64,000 nucleotides of DNA from Dorea_D hominis (GCF_014287705.1 NZ_JACOOY010000006.1:62001-126000), one strand, 5' to 3'; shown: positions 34,401 through 42,780, counted from the first letter of the stretch. The notes: generated from the sequence alone by a model not told the origin. Made by a program: numbers and translations.

Positions 34401-34646
34401 GGATTTGTACGTGAGATCATCAGCAAAGTACAGACGATGCGTAAAGAAGCCGGATTTGAAGTTATGGATCAGATTGCGATCACATACGAGGGAACCGAGA
34501 AGGCTGAGAAGATTTTCGCGGAGCATGCAGATGAGATCGCCGGAGAGACTCTGGGCATAAGCGCAGTGAAACAGATACCGTCAGGATATGTGAAAGAATG
34601 GAAGATCAACGGAGAGAAGGTAACACTCGGCGTGGAAAAACAGTAA
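31488..34646 (+). CDS. ileS: Isoleucyl-tRNA synthetase
   Basis: This 1052-residue class Ia synthetase charges tRNA-Ile. The HIGH motif is GKPHIGHV, the KMSKS loop is GQKMSKSKGNAVDP, the editing (CP1) domain lies between them (AWTTTPWTLPSNIG), and the anticodon domain contains DDMSNWYVRRSRERFW. The length is that of the longer IleRS type. GAGAAGGAGGAG precedes the ATG. Transcription comes from the T-box promoter at 30912; about 290 bases of inserted repeat DNA separate the riboswitch from the start codon. Confidence 0.97.
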   Translation: MYKKVSTDMNFVDREKATEKFWEENHIFEKSMEDREGCPQYMFYDGPPTANGKPHIGHVLTRVIKDMIPRYRTMKGYEVPRKAGWDTHGLPVELEVEKALGLDGKEQIEKYGVEPFIKKCKESVWKYKGMWEDFSNTVGFWADMDDPYVTYHNDFIESEWWALKKIWDKGLLYKGFKIVPYCPRCGTPLSAQEVAQGYKDVKERSAIVRFKVVGEDAYFLAWTTTPWTLPSNIGLCVNPEEDYAKVKAADGYVYYMAQALLDTVLGGLAEKSGNEGPDYEILETYKGQDLEYKEYEPLYQCAYDCAAKQNKKAFFVTCDTYVTLTDGTGVVHIAPAFGEDDAKVGRKYDMPFVQLVDEKGDMGETTPFAGIFVKKADPEVLKDLDERKLLFDAPKFEHSYPHCWRCDTPLIYYARESWFIKMTEVKDDLIANNNTINWIPESIGKGRFGDWLENVQDWGISRNRYWGTPLNIWECECGCQHSIGSIEELKSMSDNCPDEIELHRPYIDNVTIKCPKCGKPMHRVPEVIDCWFDSGSMPFAQYHYPFENQDLFEKHFPADFISEAVDQTRGWFYSLLAISTLIFNKAPYKNVIVLGHVQDENGQKMSKSKGNAVDPFDALEKYGADAIRWYFYVNSAPWLPNRFHGKAVVEGQRKFMGTLWNTYAFFVLYANIDNFDATKYVLEYDKLSVMDKWLLSKLNTLIKDVDDHLANYRIPEAARALQEFVDDMSNWYVRRSRERFWAKGMEQDKINAYMTLYTALVEVSKVAAPMIPFMTEDIYQNLVRSLDESAPESIHLCDYPTVNEEHIDKELEDNMEKLLKLVVMGRACRNTANIKNRQPIGKMYVKADFELPEFYQEIIEDELNVKTMEFTQEVRDFTSYSFKPQLKTVGPKYGKMLGGIKAALGSLDGNAAMDELNATDSLKLDINGQEITLFREDLLIDTAQMEGYVSENDNGITVVLDTNLTEELLTEGFVREIISKVQTMRKEAGFEVMDQIAITYEGTEKAEKIFAEHADEIAGETLGISAVKQIPSGYVKEWKINGEKVTLGVEKQ

Positions 34647-34679
34647 TCTGTGCCCCTCCGTAAAGAAAGGAATGTGAAA

Positions 34680-37154
34680 ATGATCAATCCAAGATTTGAA
34701 AAACAGGCGTTTAAAAAAGAAGTTAAAAATAATGTAAAAACCCTGTTTCGTAAGACAATTGAAGAAGCAACCCCGCAGCAGTTATTCCAGGCAGTCTCTT
34801 ATGCTGTAAAAGAAGCGATCATCGATGACTGGATCGCGACTCAGGAACAGTATGAGAAAGATGATCCGAAGATGGTTTATTACATGTCTATGGAATTTCT
34901 CATGGGACGTGCGCTTGGAAATAACCTGATCAATATGACCGCTTACAAAGAGGTGAAGGAAGCTTTAGATGAGCTTGGCATCGATCTTAATGCAATCGAG
35001 GACCAGGAGCCGGATCCGGCTCTTGGTAACGGTGGTCTTGGAAGACTGGCAGCTTGTTTTTTAGACTCACTTGCAACACTGGGATATGCAGCTTACGGTT
35101 GTGGAATCCGCTACCGCTATGGTATGTTCAAGCAGAAGATTGAGGACGGCTATCAGGTAGAGACTCCGGATAACTGGTTAAAAGACGGCAATCCGTTTGA
35201 ACTGAAACGTCCGGAGTATGCCAAAGAAGTACGTTTTGGCGGAAACATCCGTGTAGAGTATGACGAGCATGGAAAGACACATTTTGTACAGGAAAATTAC
35301 GAATCTGTACTGGCTGTTCCGTATGATTATCCGATTGTCGGATACAACAACCATATCGTCAATACTTTACGAATCTGGGATGCAGAGCCAATCGTAGACT
35401 TCCAGTTAGATTCCTTTGACCGTGGAGATTATCACAAAGCGGTTGAGCAGCAGAACCTTGCGAAGAATATCGTAGAAGTGCTGTATCCGAACGATAATCA
35501 CTACGCAGGAAAAGAACTGCGTCTGAAACAGCAGTATTTCTTCGTATCTGCAAGCTTACAGGCAGCAATTGCCAAATTTAAGAAAAAACATACAGATTTA
35601 CATGAACTGCCGGAGAAGATTACAATTCAGATGAACGATACACATCCGACTGTAGCAGTTGCAGAGTTAATGCGAATCCTTCTGGATGAAGAAAATATGG
35701 AATGGAACGATGCATGGGAGATTACAACAAAGACCTGTGCTTACACAAACCATACGATCATGGCAGAAGCGCTGGAGAAATGGCCGATCGACCTGTTCTC
35801 AAAACTGCTTCCTAGAGTTTACCAGATCATTCAGGAGATCGACCGTCGTTTCGTAATCCAGGTACGTGAGATGTATCCAGGAAATGAAGAAAAAGTTGCA
35901 AAAATGCAGATTTTAAGAGACGGACAGGTGAAGATGGCACATCTGGCAATCGTTGCCGGATATTCTGTCAATGGTGTTGCGCGCCTGCATACAGAGATCC
36001 TGAAAAAACAGGAGCTGCGTGATTTCTACGAGATGATGCCGGAGAAATTTAACAACAAGACAAACGGTATCACACAGAGACGTTTTCTGATGCACGGAAA
36101 TCCGCTGCTTGCAGACTGGGTAACAGAAAAACTCGGAACAAAAGACTGGATCACAGATCTGCCGAAGATGTCCGGACTGAAAAAATGGCTGGATGACGAG
36201 GAAGCTCTGAAAGAGTTTATGTCTATCAAATATGAAAATAAAGTACGTCTTGCAAAATACATCAAGGAGCATAACGGTATCGAAGTAGATCCGACATCTA
36301 TTTTCGATGTGCAGGTAAAACGTCTGCATGAGTACAAACGTCAGCTTCTTAACATTTTACACGTCATGTACTTATACAATCAGATTAAAGAGCATCCGGA
36401 GAAGAGCTTCTATCCAAGAACATTTATCTTTGGAGCGAAGGCTTCCGCAGGTTATATCCGTGCAAAACAGATCATTAAGCTGATCAACTCCGTAGCAGAT
36501 GTTGTAAATAATGACCGCAGTATTAACGGTAAATTGAAAGTTGTATTTATCGAAGATTACCGTGTATCTAATGCTGAGTGGATTTTTGCGGCAGCAGATG
36601 TCAGCGAACAGATTTCTACAGCATCCAAAGAAGCATCCGGAACCGGTAATATGAAATTTATGTTAAATGGTGCCGCAACTCTGGGAACGATGGATGGAGC
36701 AAATGTGGAAATTGTAGAAGAAGTCGGAGCGGATAATGCATTTATCTTTGGTCTGAGTTCTGATGAAGTTATTAACTATGAGCAGAATGGTGGATACGAT
36801 TCACGCCAGATCTACAACAGCGATCCAGAGCTCAAACGAGTGGTTGACCAGCTGGTAGACGGTACTTATGCACAGGGTGATACAGAGATGTATCGCGATC
36901 TTTACAACTCACTGTTAATGCCACAGGGAAATAATCAGGCAGATGTATATTTCATCCTGAAAGATTTCCGCTCTTATGCCGAGGCACAGGAGAAAGTAGA
37001 GGCAGCTTACAGAGATAAAGACAGATGGGCTAAGATGGTCCTGTTAAATACAGCATCCTGCGGTAAGTTCTCATCAGACAGAACGATTCAGGAATATGTA
37101 GATGATATCTGGAAACTGGACAAAGAGACAATTTCAGAAGAAATTTACGAATAA
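34680..37154 (+). CDS. glgP: Glycogen/starch phosphorylase
   Basis: This 824-residue PLP enzyme releases glucose-1-phosphate from alpha-1,4-glucans. Signatures are NGGLGRLAACFLDSLATLG, IQMNDTHPTVAV, TNGITQRRFL and the cofactor region EASGTGNMKFMLNGA with the PLP lysine. I start at 34680 behind GAAAGGAATG; an in-frame ATG at 34650 lacks a site. It follows ileS by 33 bases and may be read from the same transcript. It stands apart from other glycogen genes. Confidence 0.95.
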   Translation: MINPRFEKQAFKKEVKNNVKTLFRKTIEEATPQQLFQAVSYAVKEAIIDDWIATQEQYEKDDPKMVYYMSMEFLMGRALGNNLINMTAYKEVKEALDELGIDLNAIEDQEPDPALGNGGLGRLAACFLDSLATLGYAAYGCGIRYRYGMFKQKIEDGYQVETPDNWLKDGNPFELKRPEYAKEVRFGGNIRVEYDEHGKTHFVQENYESVLAVPYDYPIVGYNNHIVNTLRIWDAEPIVDFQLDSFDRGDYHKAVEQQNLAKNIVEVLYPNDNHYAGKELRLKQQYFFVSASLQAAIAKFKKKHTDLHELPEKITIQMNDTHPTVAVAELMRILLDEENMEWNDAWEITTKTCAYTNHTIMAEALEKWPIDLFSKLLPRVYQIIQEIDRRFVIQVREMYPGNEEKVAKMQILRDGQVKMAHLAIVAGYSVNGVARLHTEILKKQELRDFYEMMPEKFNNKTNGITQRRFLMHGNPLLADWVTEKLGTKDWITDLPKMSGLKKWLDDEEALKEFMSIKYENKVRLAKYIKEHNGIEVDPTSIFDVQVKRLHEYKRQLLNILHVMYLYNQIKEHPEKSFYPRTFIFGAKASAGYIRAKQIIKLINSVADVVNNDRSINGKLKVVFIEDYRVSNAEWIFAAADVSEQISTASKEASGTGNMKFMLNGAATLGTMDGANVEIVEEVGADNAFIFGLSSDEVINYEQNGGYDSRQIYNSDPELKRVVDQLVDGTYAQGDTEMYRDLYNSLLMPQGNNQADVYFILKDFRSYAEAQEKVEAAYRDKDRWAKMVLLNTASCGKFSSDRTIQEYVDDIWKLDKETISEEIYE

Positions 37155-37185
37155 AATTTGCAAATAAATTTGTGAATAAGCAGAC

Positions 37186-37219
37186 AAGTCCTTCCATACA
37201 GTGTATGGGAGGGCTTTTT
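37186..37219 (+). terminator. Terminator of glgP that embeds the spoIID ribosome site
   Basis: AAGTCCTTCCATAC (37186-37199) pairs with GTATGGGAGGGCTT (37203-37216, two G-U pairs), followed by TTTTTG. GGGAGGG in the descending arm is also the Shine-Dalgarno sequence 7 bases before the spoIID ATG. Confidence 0.8.
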
Positions 37220-37221
37220 GT

Positions 37222-38298
37222 ATGCATAGATATTTGAAAAAAGCAGTGTGTTATCTGGCGATACTGATCTGTGTGCCGTATTTTGTGACGGTATTTTTAA
37301 ATGGATCCGGGCGGGGAGGAAGCGTGGAAGTGGATGAGACGTATGTGCGGGTGGAGAGTAGTGAGTCGGGAGATGGCTCGGGAAATGGTGCAGATATAGC
37401 AGATGGGGAGGAGAATGGCGGTGGCTCGAAAAATAGAGATGGTTCGGGAGGTAGAGATGTGGATGACGATAGTGTGAAGAACAGTGGATCAAAAGAGAGA
37501 AATGGAAATAATAGTAATTTGAGAGGTAGTAAGAAAATTATAGAAATGCCCTTAGAAGATTACGGAATTAGTGTCATGGCGAAAGAAATGCCCGGCTCGT
37601 ATAAAAAAGAAGCATGGAAAGCGCAGGCGGTACTTGTGCGCACATCTATTTGCGAGAAAATGAATCAGGACGGAAGTGATACTGTACTTGAGCAGAGTTA
37701 TCTGACCGATGCACAGAAAAAACAGTTGTGGGGAAGCAATAAATATTATTCCTACTATAATAAATTAAAAAAAGCGTGGGAGGAGACGGATGGCGAGATC
37801 CTGACATGGAAAGGGAAACCGGCGTATGCACCATTTTGCAGGCTGACAAACGGAAGTACACGGGATGCAAAAGAGTCGCTGGGTGAAGAATATCCTTATC
37901 TCAAAAAAGTGACCTGTCCGAAAGATCTGGAAAATGAATGGCAGATCCAGACAACAATGGAGAAAAAATTAGATGCAAAAGTGACTGCACTCGATAGCGC
38001 CGGATATGTGAAAAAAGTGCGGGTTGGGGAAGAAATAATGAGCGGTGAAGCGTTCCGGGAGAAATATCATTTGGCGTCGTCGAGTTTTATTTTACAAAAA
38101 TACGCTGGAAAACTGCGGATTATCACATGCGGTGTCGGACATGGATACGGAATGAGCCAGTATACGGCAAATGAAATGGCGAAAAAGGGGAAAACTTATA
38201 AGGAGATACTCGGTTATTTTTATAAAAAGACGAAAATCCGGGAGGTTGCGGAAATCGTACAGGGAGAAGGAGGAAGTAAAAATCAGGTGGGAAAGTAG
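37222..38298 (+). CDS. spoIID: Stage II sporulation protein D
   Basis: This 358-residue protein is a lytic transglycosylase that, with SpoIIP and SpoIIM, thins septal peptidoglycan during forespore engulfment. An N-terminal transmembrane helix (AVCYLAILICVPYFVTVFL) is followed by a low-complexity Gly/Ser/Asp linker (about 35-105), then the SpoIID domain ending in GVGHGYGMSQYTANEMAKKG and the catalytic Glu region MPGSYKKEAWKAQAVLVRT. The start at 37222 is chosen by GGGAGGG. spoIIQ follows after 87 bases, as in clostridia. Confidence 0.92.
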   Translation: MHRYLKKAVCYLAILICVPYFVTVFLNGSGRGGSVEVDETYVRVESSESGDGSGNGADIADGEENGGGSKNRDGSGGRDVDDDSVKNSGSKERNGNNSNLRGSKKIIEMPLEDYGISVMAKEMPGSYKKEAWKAQAVLVRTSICEKMNQDGSDTVLEQSYLTDAQKKQLWGSNKYYSYYNKLKKAWEETDGEILTWKGKPAYAPFCRLTNGSTRDAKESLGEEYPYLKKVTCPKDLENEWQIQTTMEKKLDAKVTALDSAGYVKKVRVGEEIMSGEAFREKYHLASSSFILQKYAGKLRIITCGVGHGYGMSQYTANEMAKKGKTYKEILGYFYKKTKIREVAEIVQGEGGSKNQVGK

Positions 38299-38385
38299 GT
38301 GATAATATAAAATTTAGAAAATGAATAAACTATGTGAATAAGGTTACCATGCGCTGGCAAAAATAAAGTCAGAGGTGGTGATTAG

Positions 38386-39192
38386 ATGAATCAAGAGCAA
38401 AAAAAGAGACCAGGGCCAAAAAAAAGAAAACGAGGGCCTGCCGTTGCAGCCGTTTTGTGCTTTGTGGCAGCTATCGCAATAGTAGGAACATATACATTTA
38501 AAGACTACAAACAGGCGCAGAAAGAACAGTTGCAGGCAAAAATGGAACAAGAGAAGAAAGAAGCCGGAACGGACAAGATTGTGAACGAACCGGAAAAGAG
38601 TGCAGAAGAAAAAGGCGAAGGCAACACACCATTAGACAACGTCCCGAATACAGAAAAACCGGATAATAACGATGAAAATACAGGAGCCGGAGAAAGTACA
38701 TCTGATAATGAAAATGATTCAGATGGAACAACAGCCGGAGAAACACAAACAACCGGAAGTCGGGCAATATCAGGATTTGACGGGAAGAGTGAACTGCTCT
38801 GGCCGGTAGACGGCAGCATCCTGATGAACTACAGCATGGATAAAACCGTGTACTTTAAGACATTGGATCAGTACAAATACAATCCGGCAGTTATTTTCTC
38901 TGCAGAAGTCGGAGATCAAGTCATAGCAGCAACAACAGGCGTTGTAAAGTCGATTGACAAAACTGCACAGACCGGAACAACCGTAACCGTTGATATTGGT
39001 AACGGCTATGAGCTGATTTATGGACAACTCAAGGAAGTGCCGGTGAAGACCGGGCAGTCGGTTACGGCAAAAACAACACTCGGTTATGTTAGTGAACCGA
39101 CCAAATACTACAGCGCAGAAGGCAGCAATGTTTATTTTGAAATGCGGAAAAATGGGCAGCCGGTCAATCCGATTGAGTTCTTAGTCGAATAG
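38386..39192 (+). CDS. spoIIQ: SpoIIQ-like forespore membrane protein (degenerate M23 domain)
   Basis: This 268-residue protein has one transmembrane helix (AVAAVLCFVAAIAIVGTYTF), a long acidic Thr/Asn/Glu linker (about 45-130) and a C-terminal LytM/M23 fold (DQVIAATTGVVKSIDK; GNGYELIYGQL; SNVYFEMRKNGQPVNPIEFL). The zinc histidines of active M23 peptidases are absent: YNPAVIF replaces the HxGxD region and NVYFEMR replaces HLHFE, so it is probably structural, as in Bacillus SpoIIQ, which binds SpoIIIAH between mother cell and forespore. Adjacency to spoIID supports the call. Its stop overlaps palindrome D. Confidence 0.85.
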   Translation: MNQEQKKRPGPKKRKRGPAVAAVLCFVAAIAIVGTYTFKDYKQAQKEQLQAKMEQEKKEAGTDKIVNEPEKSAEEKGEGNTPLDNVPNTEKPDNNDENTGAGESTSDNENDSDGTTAGETQTTGSRAISGFDGKSELLWPVDGSILMNYSMDKTVYFKTLDQYKYNPAVIFSAEVGDQVIAATTGVVKSIDKTAQTGTTVTVDIGNGYELIYGQLKEVPVKTGQSVTAKTTLGYVSEPTKYYSAEGSNVYFEMRKNGQPVNPIEFLVE

Positions 39193-39230
39193 GGGACGGG
39201 GATTTTCTAGAAAATCCCCGTCCCCTATTC
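39187..39230. repeat. GGGGAC palindrome repeat, copy D
   Basis: A perfect 44-base palindrome centred on CTAG that includes the spoIIQ stop codon. A degenerate half-unit (GTCCCTGTCCC) follows at about 39236. TGTGGAAAG (39301), TGTGGAAAA (39313-39321) and GTGGATAA-like motifs lie within 90 bases downstream. Confidence 0.95.
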
Positions 39231-39320
39231 GAAAGTCCCTGTCCCTTTTTCGTAACTGGACGGGATATCGTGGATAAGTTATACTGTGATGTAGATAAGA
39301 TGTGGAAAGATGTGTGGAAA

Positions 39321-39626
39321 ATGAATTATACATATATTTTAAAATGTGCGGATGGCACGTTATACACAGGCTGGACGAATGATGTGGAAAAGCGTGTGAA
39401 AATGCATAACGAAGGAAAGGGCGCCAAGTACACGAAGTACCGACGCCCAGTTGAGCTGGTTTATTATGAGACATTCCAGACAAAATCTGAAGCTATGCGA
39501 CGGGAGTATGAGATCAAACAACTGCCGCGGAAGAAGAAAGAGCTTCTGCTCGCTACATTTCAATTAACGGAGAACAAAGTTGTACATAACGATGAAGTGG
39601 CAGAAGCTTCCACCCATAACGAATAA
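39321..39626 (+). CDS. GIY-YIG nuclease-fold protein (UPF0213 type)
   Basis: This 101-residue protein has the GIY-YIG pattern as YTYILKCADGTLYTGWT, followed by the arginine in DVEKRVKMHNEGKGAKYT and the glutamate-bearing helix KSEAMRREYEIKQLPRKKK. Stand-alone proteins of this size occur widely in Firmicutes; cleavage of branched DNA is suspected but unproven. The ATG at 39321 starts the domain cleanly; its ribosome site is poor because TGTGGAAA precedes it. The 3' end overlaps the convergent hemolysin III gene by 63 bases. Confidence 0.85.
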   Translation: MNYTYILKCADGTLYTGWTNDVEKRVKMHNEGKGAKYTKYRRPVELVYYETFQTKSEAMRREYEIKQLPRKKKELLLATFQLTENKVVHNDEVAEASTHNE

Positions 39627-40229
39627 GTGGAAGATCTCATGACTTCCGAAATTCTTATGACGGCGGTTGAAAATCGGCAGTTTCAGTGCGTAGATCACGC
39701 CGCCGACAGTGTAAATGATACCACCTGCAAGGAGCCATCCGAAAGCTGCCTGTGACATGGAGTTAAGAAGTTGTGTAAATGCAAGTACGCAGGTCCAGCC
39801 CATGCCGATATACAGAACGGAAGATATCCACTTCGGGCAGTTGATCCAGAAAGCCTTGATGATGATTCCGGCAATCGCAATACCCCACACAATAGAGAGC
39901 AAAATGATTCCGGTTTTGCCACCAAGCACGAGCAGACAAATCGGAGTGTAGCTTCCGGCGATCAGGACACTAATCATCATATGGTCGATTTTTTTCAAAA
40001 TTTTATTAATCCGCGGCGTGCGGTTAAATGTATGGTATGTGGTGCTGGCTGCATAGAGCAGAATCAGGCTGACCGCATAAATCGCAATGGAAATAATATA
40101 GATGCGGGAAGGCTCTCTTGCTGCTTTGATCAGAAGTGGAATAGCCGCAAAAATTGCCATTAACATTCCGATAAAATGAGTGATCGCGCTTCCTGGATCT
40201 TTGATATATTTTTGTATTGTATCTGACAT
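39564..40229 (-). CDS. Hemolysin III/YqfA family membrane protein
   Basis: This 221-residue protein has seven hydrophobic segments and the conserved metal-site histidines of the PAQR/HlyIII family: SSTTYHTF-like STTYHTF in the first third and HEIFHLFVMGGSFCHF near the end. Members may be membrane hydrolases or affect membrane fluidity; haemolysis is only a historical label. AGGAGG precedes the ATG on the minus strand. A dyad operator candidate lies upstream at 40264. Confidence 0.88.
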   Translation of the reverse strand: MSDTIQKYIKDPGSAITHFIGMLMAIFAAIPLLIKAAREPSRIYIISIAIYAVSLILLYAASTTYHTFNRTPRINKILKKIDHMMISVLIAGSYTPICLLVLGGKTGIILLSIVWGIAIAGIIIKAFWINCPKWISSVLYIGMGWTCVLAFTQLLNSMSQAAFGWLLAGGIIYTVGGVIYALKLPIFNRRHKNFGSHEIFHLFVMGGSFCHFIVMYNFVLR

Positions 40230-40263
40230 AAATACCGCCTCCTAGAAATCGATAGTTCAACAT

Positions 40264-40280
40264 GTAGTATTAAATACTAC
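40264..40280. promoter_or_regulatory. Palindromic operator candidate for the hemolysin III gene
   Basis: GTAGTAT and ATACTAC flank three bases, 35-51 bases upstream of the start codon and downstream of a minus-strand TATAAT near 40305. A repressor there would block transcription start. Confidence 0.35.
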
Positions 40281-40445
40281 GTCTATTTATATCCATATTA
40301 TATCTCAAAAAATAAAAAAAGCAACCCCTGAAACAAAAAAATTTGAAAATCAAAGTATTTGGTGACTATTATGTGTTTTTCATATATAGAAAAATAAATA
40401 TTTGTATAGCTACTTTTTAACATATCAATATGAAAAGAAGCTTTT

Positions 40446-41060
40446 CTAATAGGGGTGATGATTCTTGTATTTACAATATAAGATAGCGGTCAGCGTGCTG
40501 GCGCTGGTCGCAAGAATTCCGGCACCGGTAATGGCAGCAGGATTGACACTTCCGTACTGACTGCGGTATGCAATAATATTTACTGGAATCAGCTGTAGTG
40601 ATGAAATGTTCAGAATGAGAAAATTACACATTTCTTTGCTCGCAGTGCCTGGAGGAAGCACCGGACCGGGAGCTTTTCCAGACCGCCGTTCCTTTTCCAA
40701 ATCTGAAAGTGCCTGCATGGCATTTAATCCGGCAGGAGTCGCAGCCCATCCAAGCCCTAATATGTTGGCAATAATATTTGTAGAAATATGTGGTATTGCT
40801 TTATGGGAAGAGGGTAGTTCTGGAAATAAAAAATGTAGGAAGGGCAAAAGTTTCGCAGAAAGTTTCCGAATCATGCCTGCTTCCTGGGCGATTTCCATCA
40901 TTCCGGTCCAAAAAGCCATAACTCCTGAAATTGTGATGCAAAGCGTCACTGCTTCTTTAGAAGAATCCAGCGCCGCTTTTGTTACTTCCGGAATCTGCCC
41001 GGTGAATGCGGCGAAGAAAACACCTGCAATGATCATGCCTGCCCAGAGAAGATTTAACAT
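40446..41060 (-). CDS. spmA: Spore maturation protein A (nucleoside-recognition domain)
   Basis: This 204-residue membrane protein of the Gate family has SpmA hallmarks: MLNLLWAGMIIAGVFFAAFT, PHISTNIIANILGLGWAATP and CNFLILNISSLQLIPVNIIA. SpmA and SpmB are needed for full dehydration of the spore core in Bacillus and Clostridium. It normally lies directly upstream of spmB on the same strand; here the two are divergent with about 295 bases between them. Confidence 0.9.
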   Translation of the reverse strand: MLNLLWAGMIIAGVFFAAFTGQIPEVTKAALDSSKEAVTLCITISGVMAFWTGMMEIAQEAGMIRKLSAKLLPFLHFLFPELPSSHKAIPHISTNIIANILGLGWAATPAGLNAMQALSDLEKERRSGKAPGPVLPPGTASKEMCNFLILNISSLQLIPVNIIAYRSQYGSVNPAAITGAGILATSASTLTAILYCKYKNHHPY

Positions 41061-41355
41061 AGGATACCTCGAAAGTATTTTTTATTACAAACTTAAAGTA
41101 TTTTATGAAAGAAAGGAAAAAGTTATGCTTAAGATAAAGGAGATATTTGCAACAAAGTGTGCATAGAATAAAAAAATATTCCGGAATAAAAAAATAAGAA
41201 TTTATAAAGAAAAACAGCCATACAGTAATAGTATAGAAATATTGGTATAGGATTAGGGGAGTAAAAAAGGAACGATATGCAAGTATCATAGCTGTTGTTT
41301 TTTGACATTTTGATTTAGAAAGAACAAAAATATATGCTAAATGGAGAATCTGGAA
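41061..41355. other. AT-rich divergent gap between spmA and spmB
   Basis: No gene or hairpin seen. It must hold the promoters of both spore-maturation genes; I could not identify a sporulation sigma consensus with confidence. Confidence 0.4.
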
Positions 41356-41883
41356 ATGAAATGGTTTCTTATCGTGTCGGATCTGCTGATTCCGATGATC
41401 ATTCTTGGAATTTTATGCTATGGAATCCTGCGGCAGGTTGCGGTTTATGATGTATTTGTAAAAGGCGCGAAAAGCGGTTTTCTGACTGTGGCGAAAATCA
41501 TACCGACAATGGTAGGGCTTATGGTGGCAGTCGGAATCTTGAGGGCTTCAGGCTTGCTGACTTGTCTGTCGGAAGAAATCGGAAAGTTTACGAAATGGAT
41601 TGGCTTTCCGGGCGAATTGGTGCCGCTTACAGTTGTAAAGATGTTTTCTTCTTCGGCAGCAACCGGTTTGCTATTAGATATTTATAAGGAATTTGGGACA
41701 GATTCGAGAAACGGATTAATTGCGTCCATCAGCATGGCAAGTACCGAAACGATTTTCTATACAATGAGTGTGTATTATATGACAGCAAAAGTTACAAAGA
41801 CGAGGTACACACTGACTGGTGCATTGCTTGCAACTTTCGCCGGTCTTGCAGCAAGTGTGATACTTGCGGGAGCGATGTTGTGA
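41356..41883 (+). CDS. spmB: Spore maturation protein B (nucleoside-recognition domain)
   Basis: This 175-residue membrane protein has 4-5 helices and the SpmB pattern: ILCYGILRQVAVYDVFVKGA, KIIPTMVGLMVAVGILRASG and SISMASTETIFYTMSVYY. I prefer the ATG at 41356, 8 bases after GGAG, over the ATG at 41341, which has no ribosome site. Partner of SpmA in spore-core dehydration. Its orientation away from spmA is unusual. Confidence 0.9.
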   Translation: MKWFLIVSDLLIPMIILGILCYGILRQVAVYDVFVKGAKSGFLTVAKIIPTMVGLMVAVGILRASGLLTCLSEEIGKFTKWIGFPGELVPLTVVKMFSSSAATGLLLDIYKEFGTDSRNGLIASISMASTETIFYTMSVYYMTAKVTKTRYTLTGALLATFAGLAASVILAGAML

Positions 41884-42065
41884 TTATTGACAGAGACGAG
41901 ATACGCTTTTTCATATCTCGCTCTGATTAGCGGCCGTCAAATGCACCTGTATAAATGCGTGCATTTTCCTCGTAGCTATAACAAAATCCGACCTGGAAAT
42001 TCCAGACCGGATCATATAGTAAAATTGATTTTAAGTTAAATACAAAATAAATATGAAACAGATAG

Positions 42066-42695
42066 CTATTTAGTATCTTTATTTTTACGATCGCTCTTAT
42101 CTTTTGGATTCTTCATGATCCAGAAAGCGCCAATAATGCCGACAATATAAAGGATGCTTAAAAGGATTGTCGGATTGTCTTTTAAAAGATAAGTAACTGC
42201 AATGACAGCGGCAAGTGAAAGTAAAAGCTGAACCAGTGTGAAAATGCGTTTTTCGCGTTTCTCTTTTGCCTGTTGTAAAAGTTCCATGCGATGCTGTTCT
42301 AACCGGAGATATTCCATCAGATCCTCGTCTTTGATGTGGGAAAGAATCCACTGATCTCTGGAAAAATTATCGGAAGGATCGTCAATCGTGCGATAATGAG
42401 CTGATCCTGTAGTGTCTGAATTTATAGAGTCTGCATTTATAGAGTCTGCATTTGTAGTGTTTGTATTTGTAGTATCTGCATTTGCAGAGTCTGCATTTGT
42501 AGTGTTTGTATTTACAGAATCATTTTTCATGGAATCTGTCTTAACGGAATCTGAATTTTCAGCAGCAGAAGTTTTCTCCTCAGTTTCTTTTGTAGCATTT
42601 TCATTTCCTGTATTTTTCTCAAAAGGAGTTACCACATTTTCAGTGGTGTTATTCTTTTGCTCTTCGGTTGTTTCTTTCATGATTGTTTCAGCCAT
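42066..42695 (-). CDS. Low-complexity protein with C-terminal membrane anchor
   Basis: This 209-residue protein begins with a Thr/Asn/Glu/Lys-rich stretch, then a degenerate repeat built from NTTNADS/NADSIN-like units (about 57-94; visible in DNA as tandem 15-18-base periods at 42415-42510). A charged helix (EYLRLEQHRMELLQQAKEKR) and two transmembrane helices near the C-terminus (LVQLLLSLAAVIAVTYLL; ILLSILYIVGIIGAFWIM) follow. GGAGGA precedes the ATG. I do not recognise the family. It is divergent from the jetABC operon. Confidence 0.6.
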   Translation of the reverse strand: MAETIMKETTEEQKNNTTENVVTPFEKNTGNENATKETEEKTSAAENSDSVKTDSMKNDSVNTNTTNADSANADTTNTNTTNADSINADSINSDTTGSAHYRTIDDPSDNFSRDQWILSHIKDEDLMEYLRLEQHRMELLQQAKEKREKRIFTLVQLLLSLAAVIAVTYLLKDNPTILLSILYIVGIIGAFWIMKNPKDKSDRKNKDTK

Positions 42696-42734
42696 GTCTG
42701 TTCCTCCATTTTATAACGTACGTGGCAGGTCTCA

Positions 42735-42780
42735 AAGTGTGTCATCCGTCTCTGAACAAGTTCAGACGGATGACACACTT
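42735..42780. repeat. Perfect 17-bp-arm inverted repeat between divergent genes
   Basis: AAGTGTGTCATCCGTCT (42735-42751) pairs with AGACGGATGACACACTT (42764-42780); the loop CTGAACAAGTTC extends the symmetry. T-rich flanks on both sides would make a bidirectional terminator, an odd position between two divergent start codons. It may insulate the jet operon or be a small RNA terminator. Confidence 0.7.
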
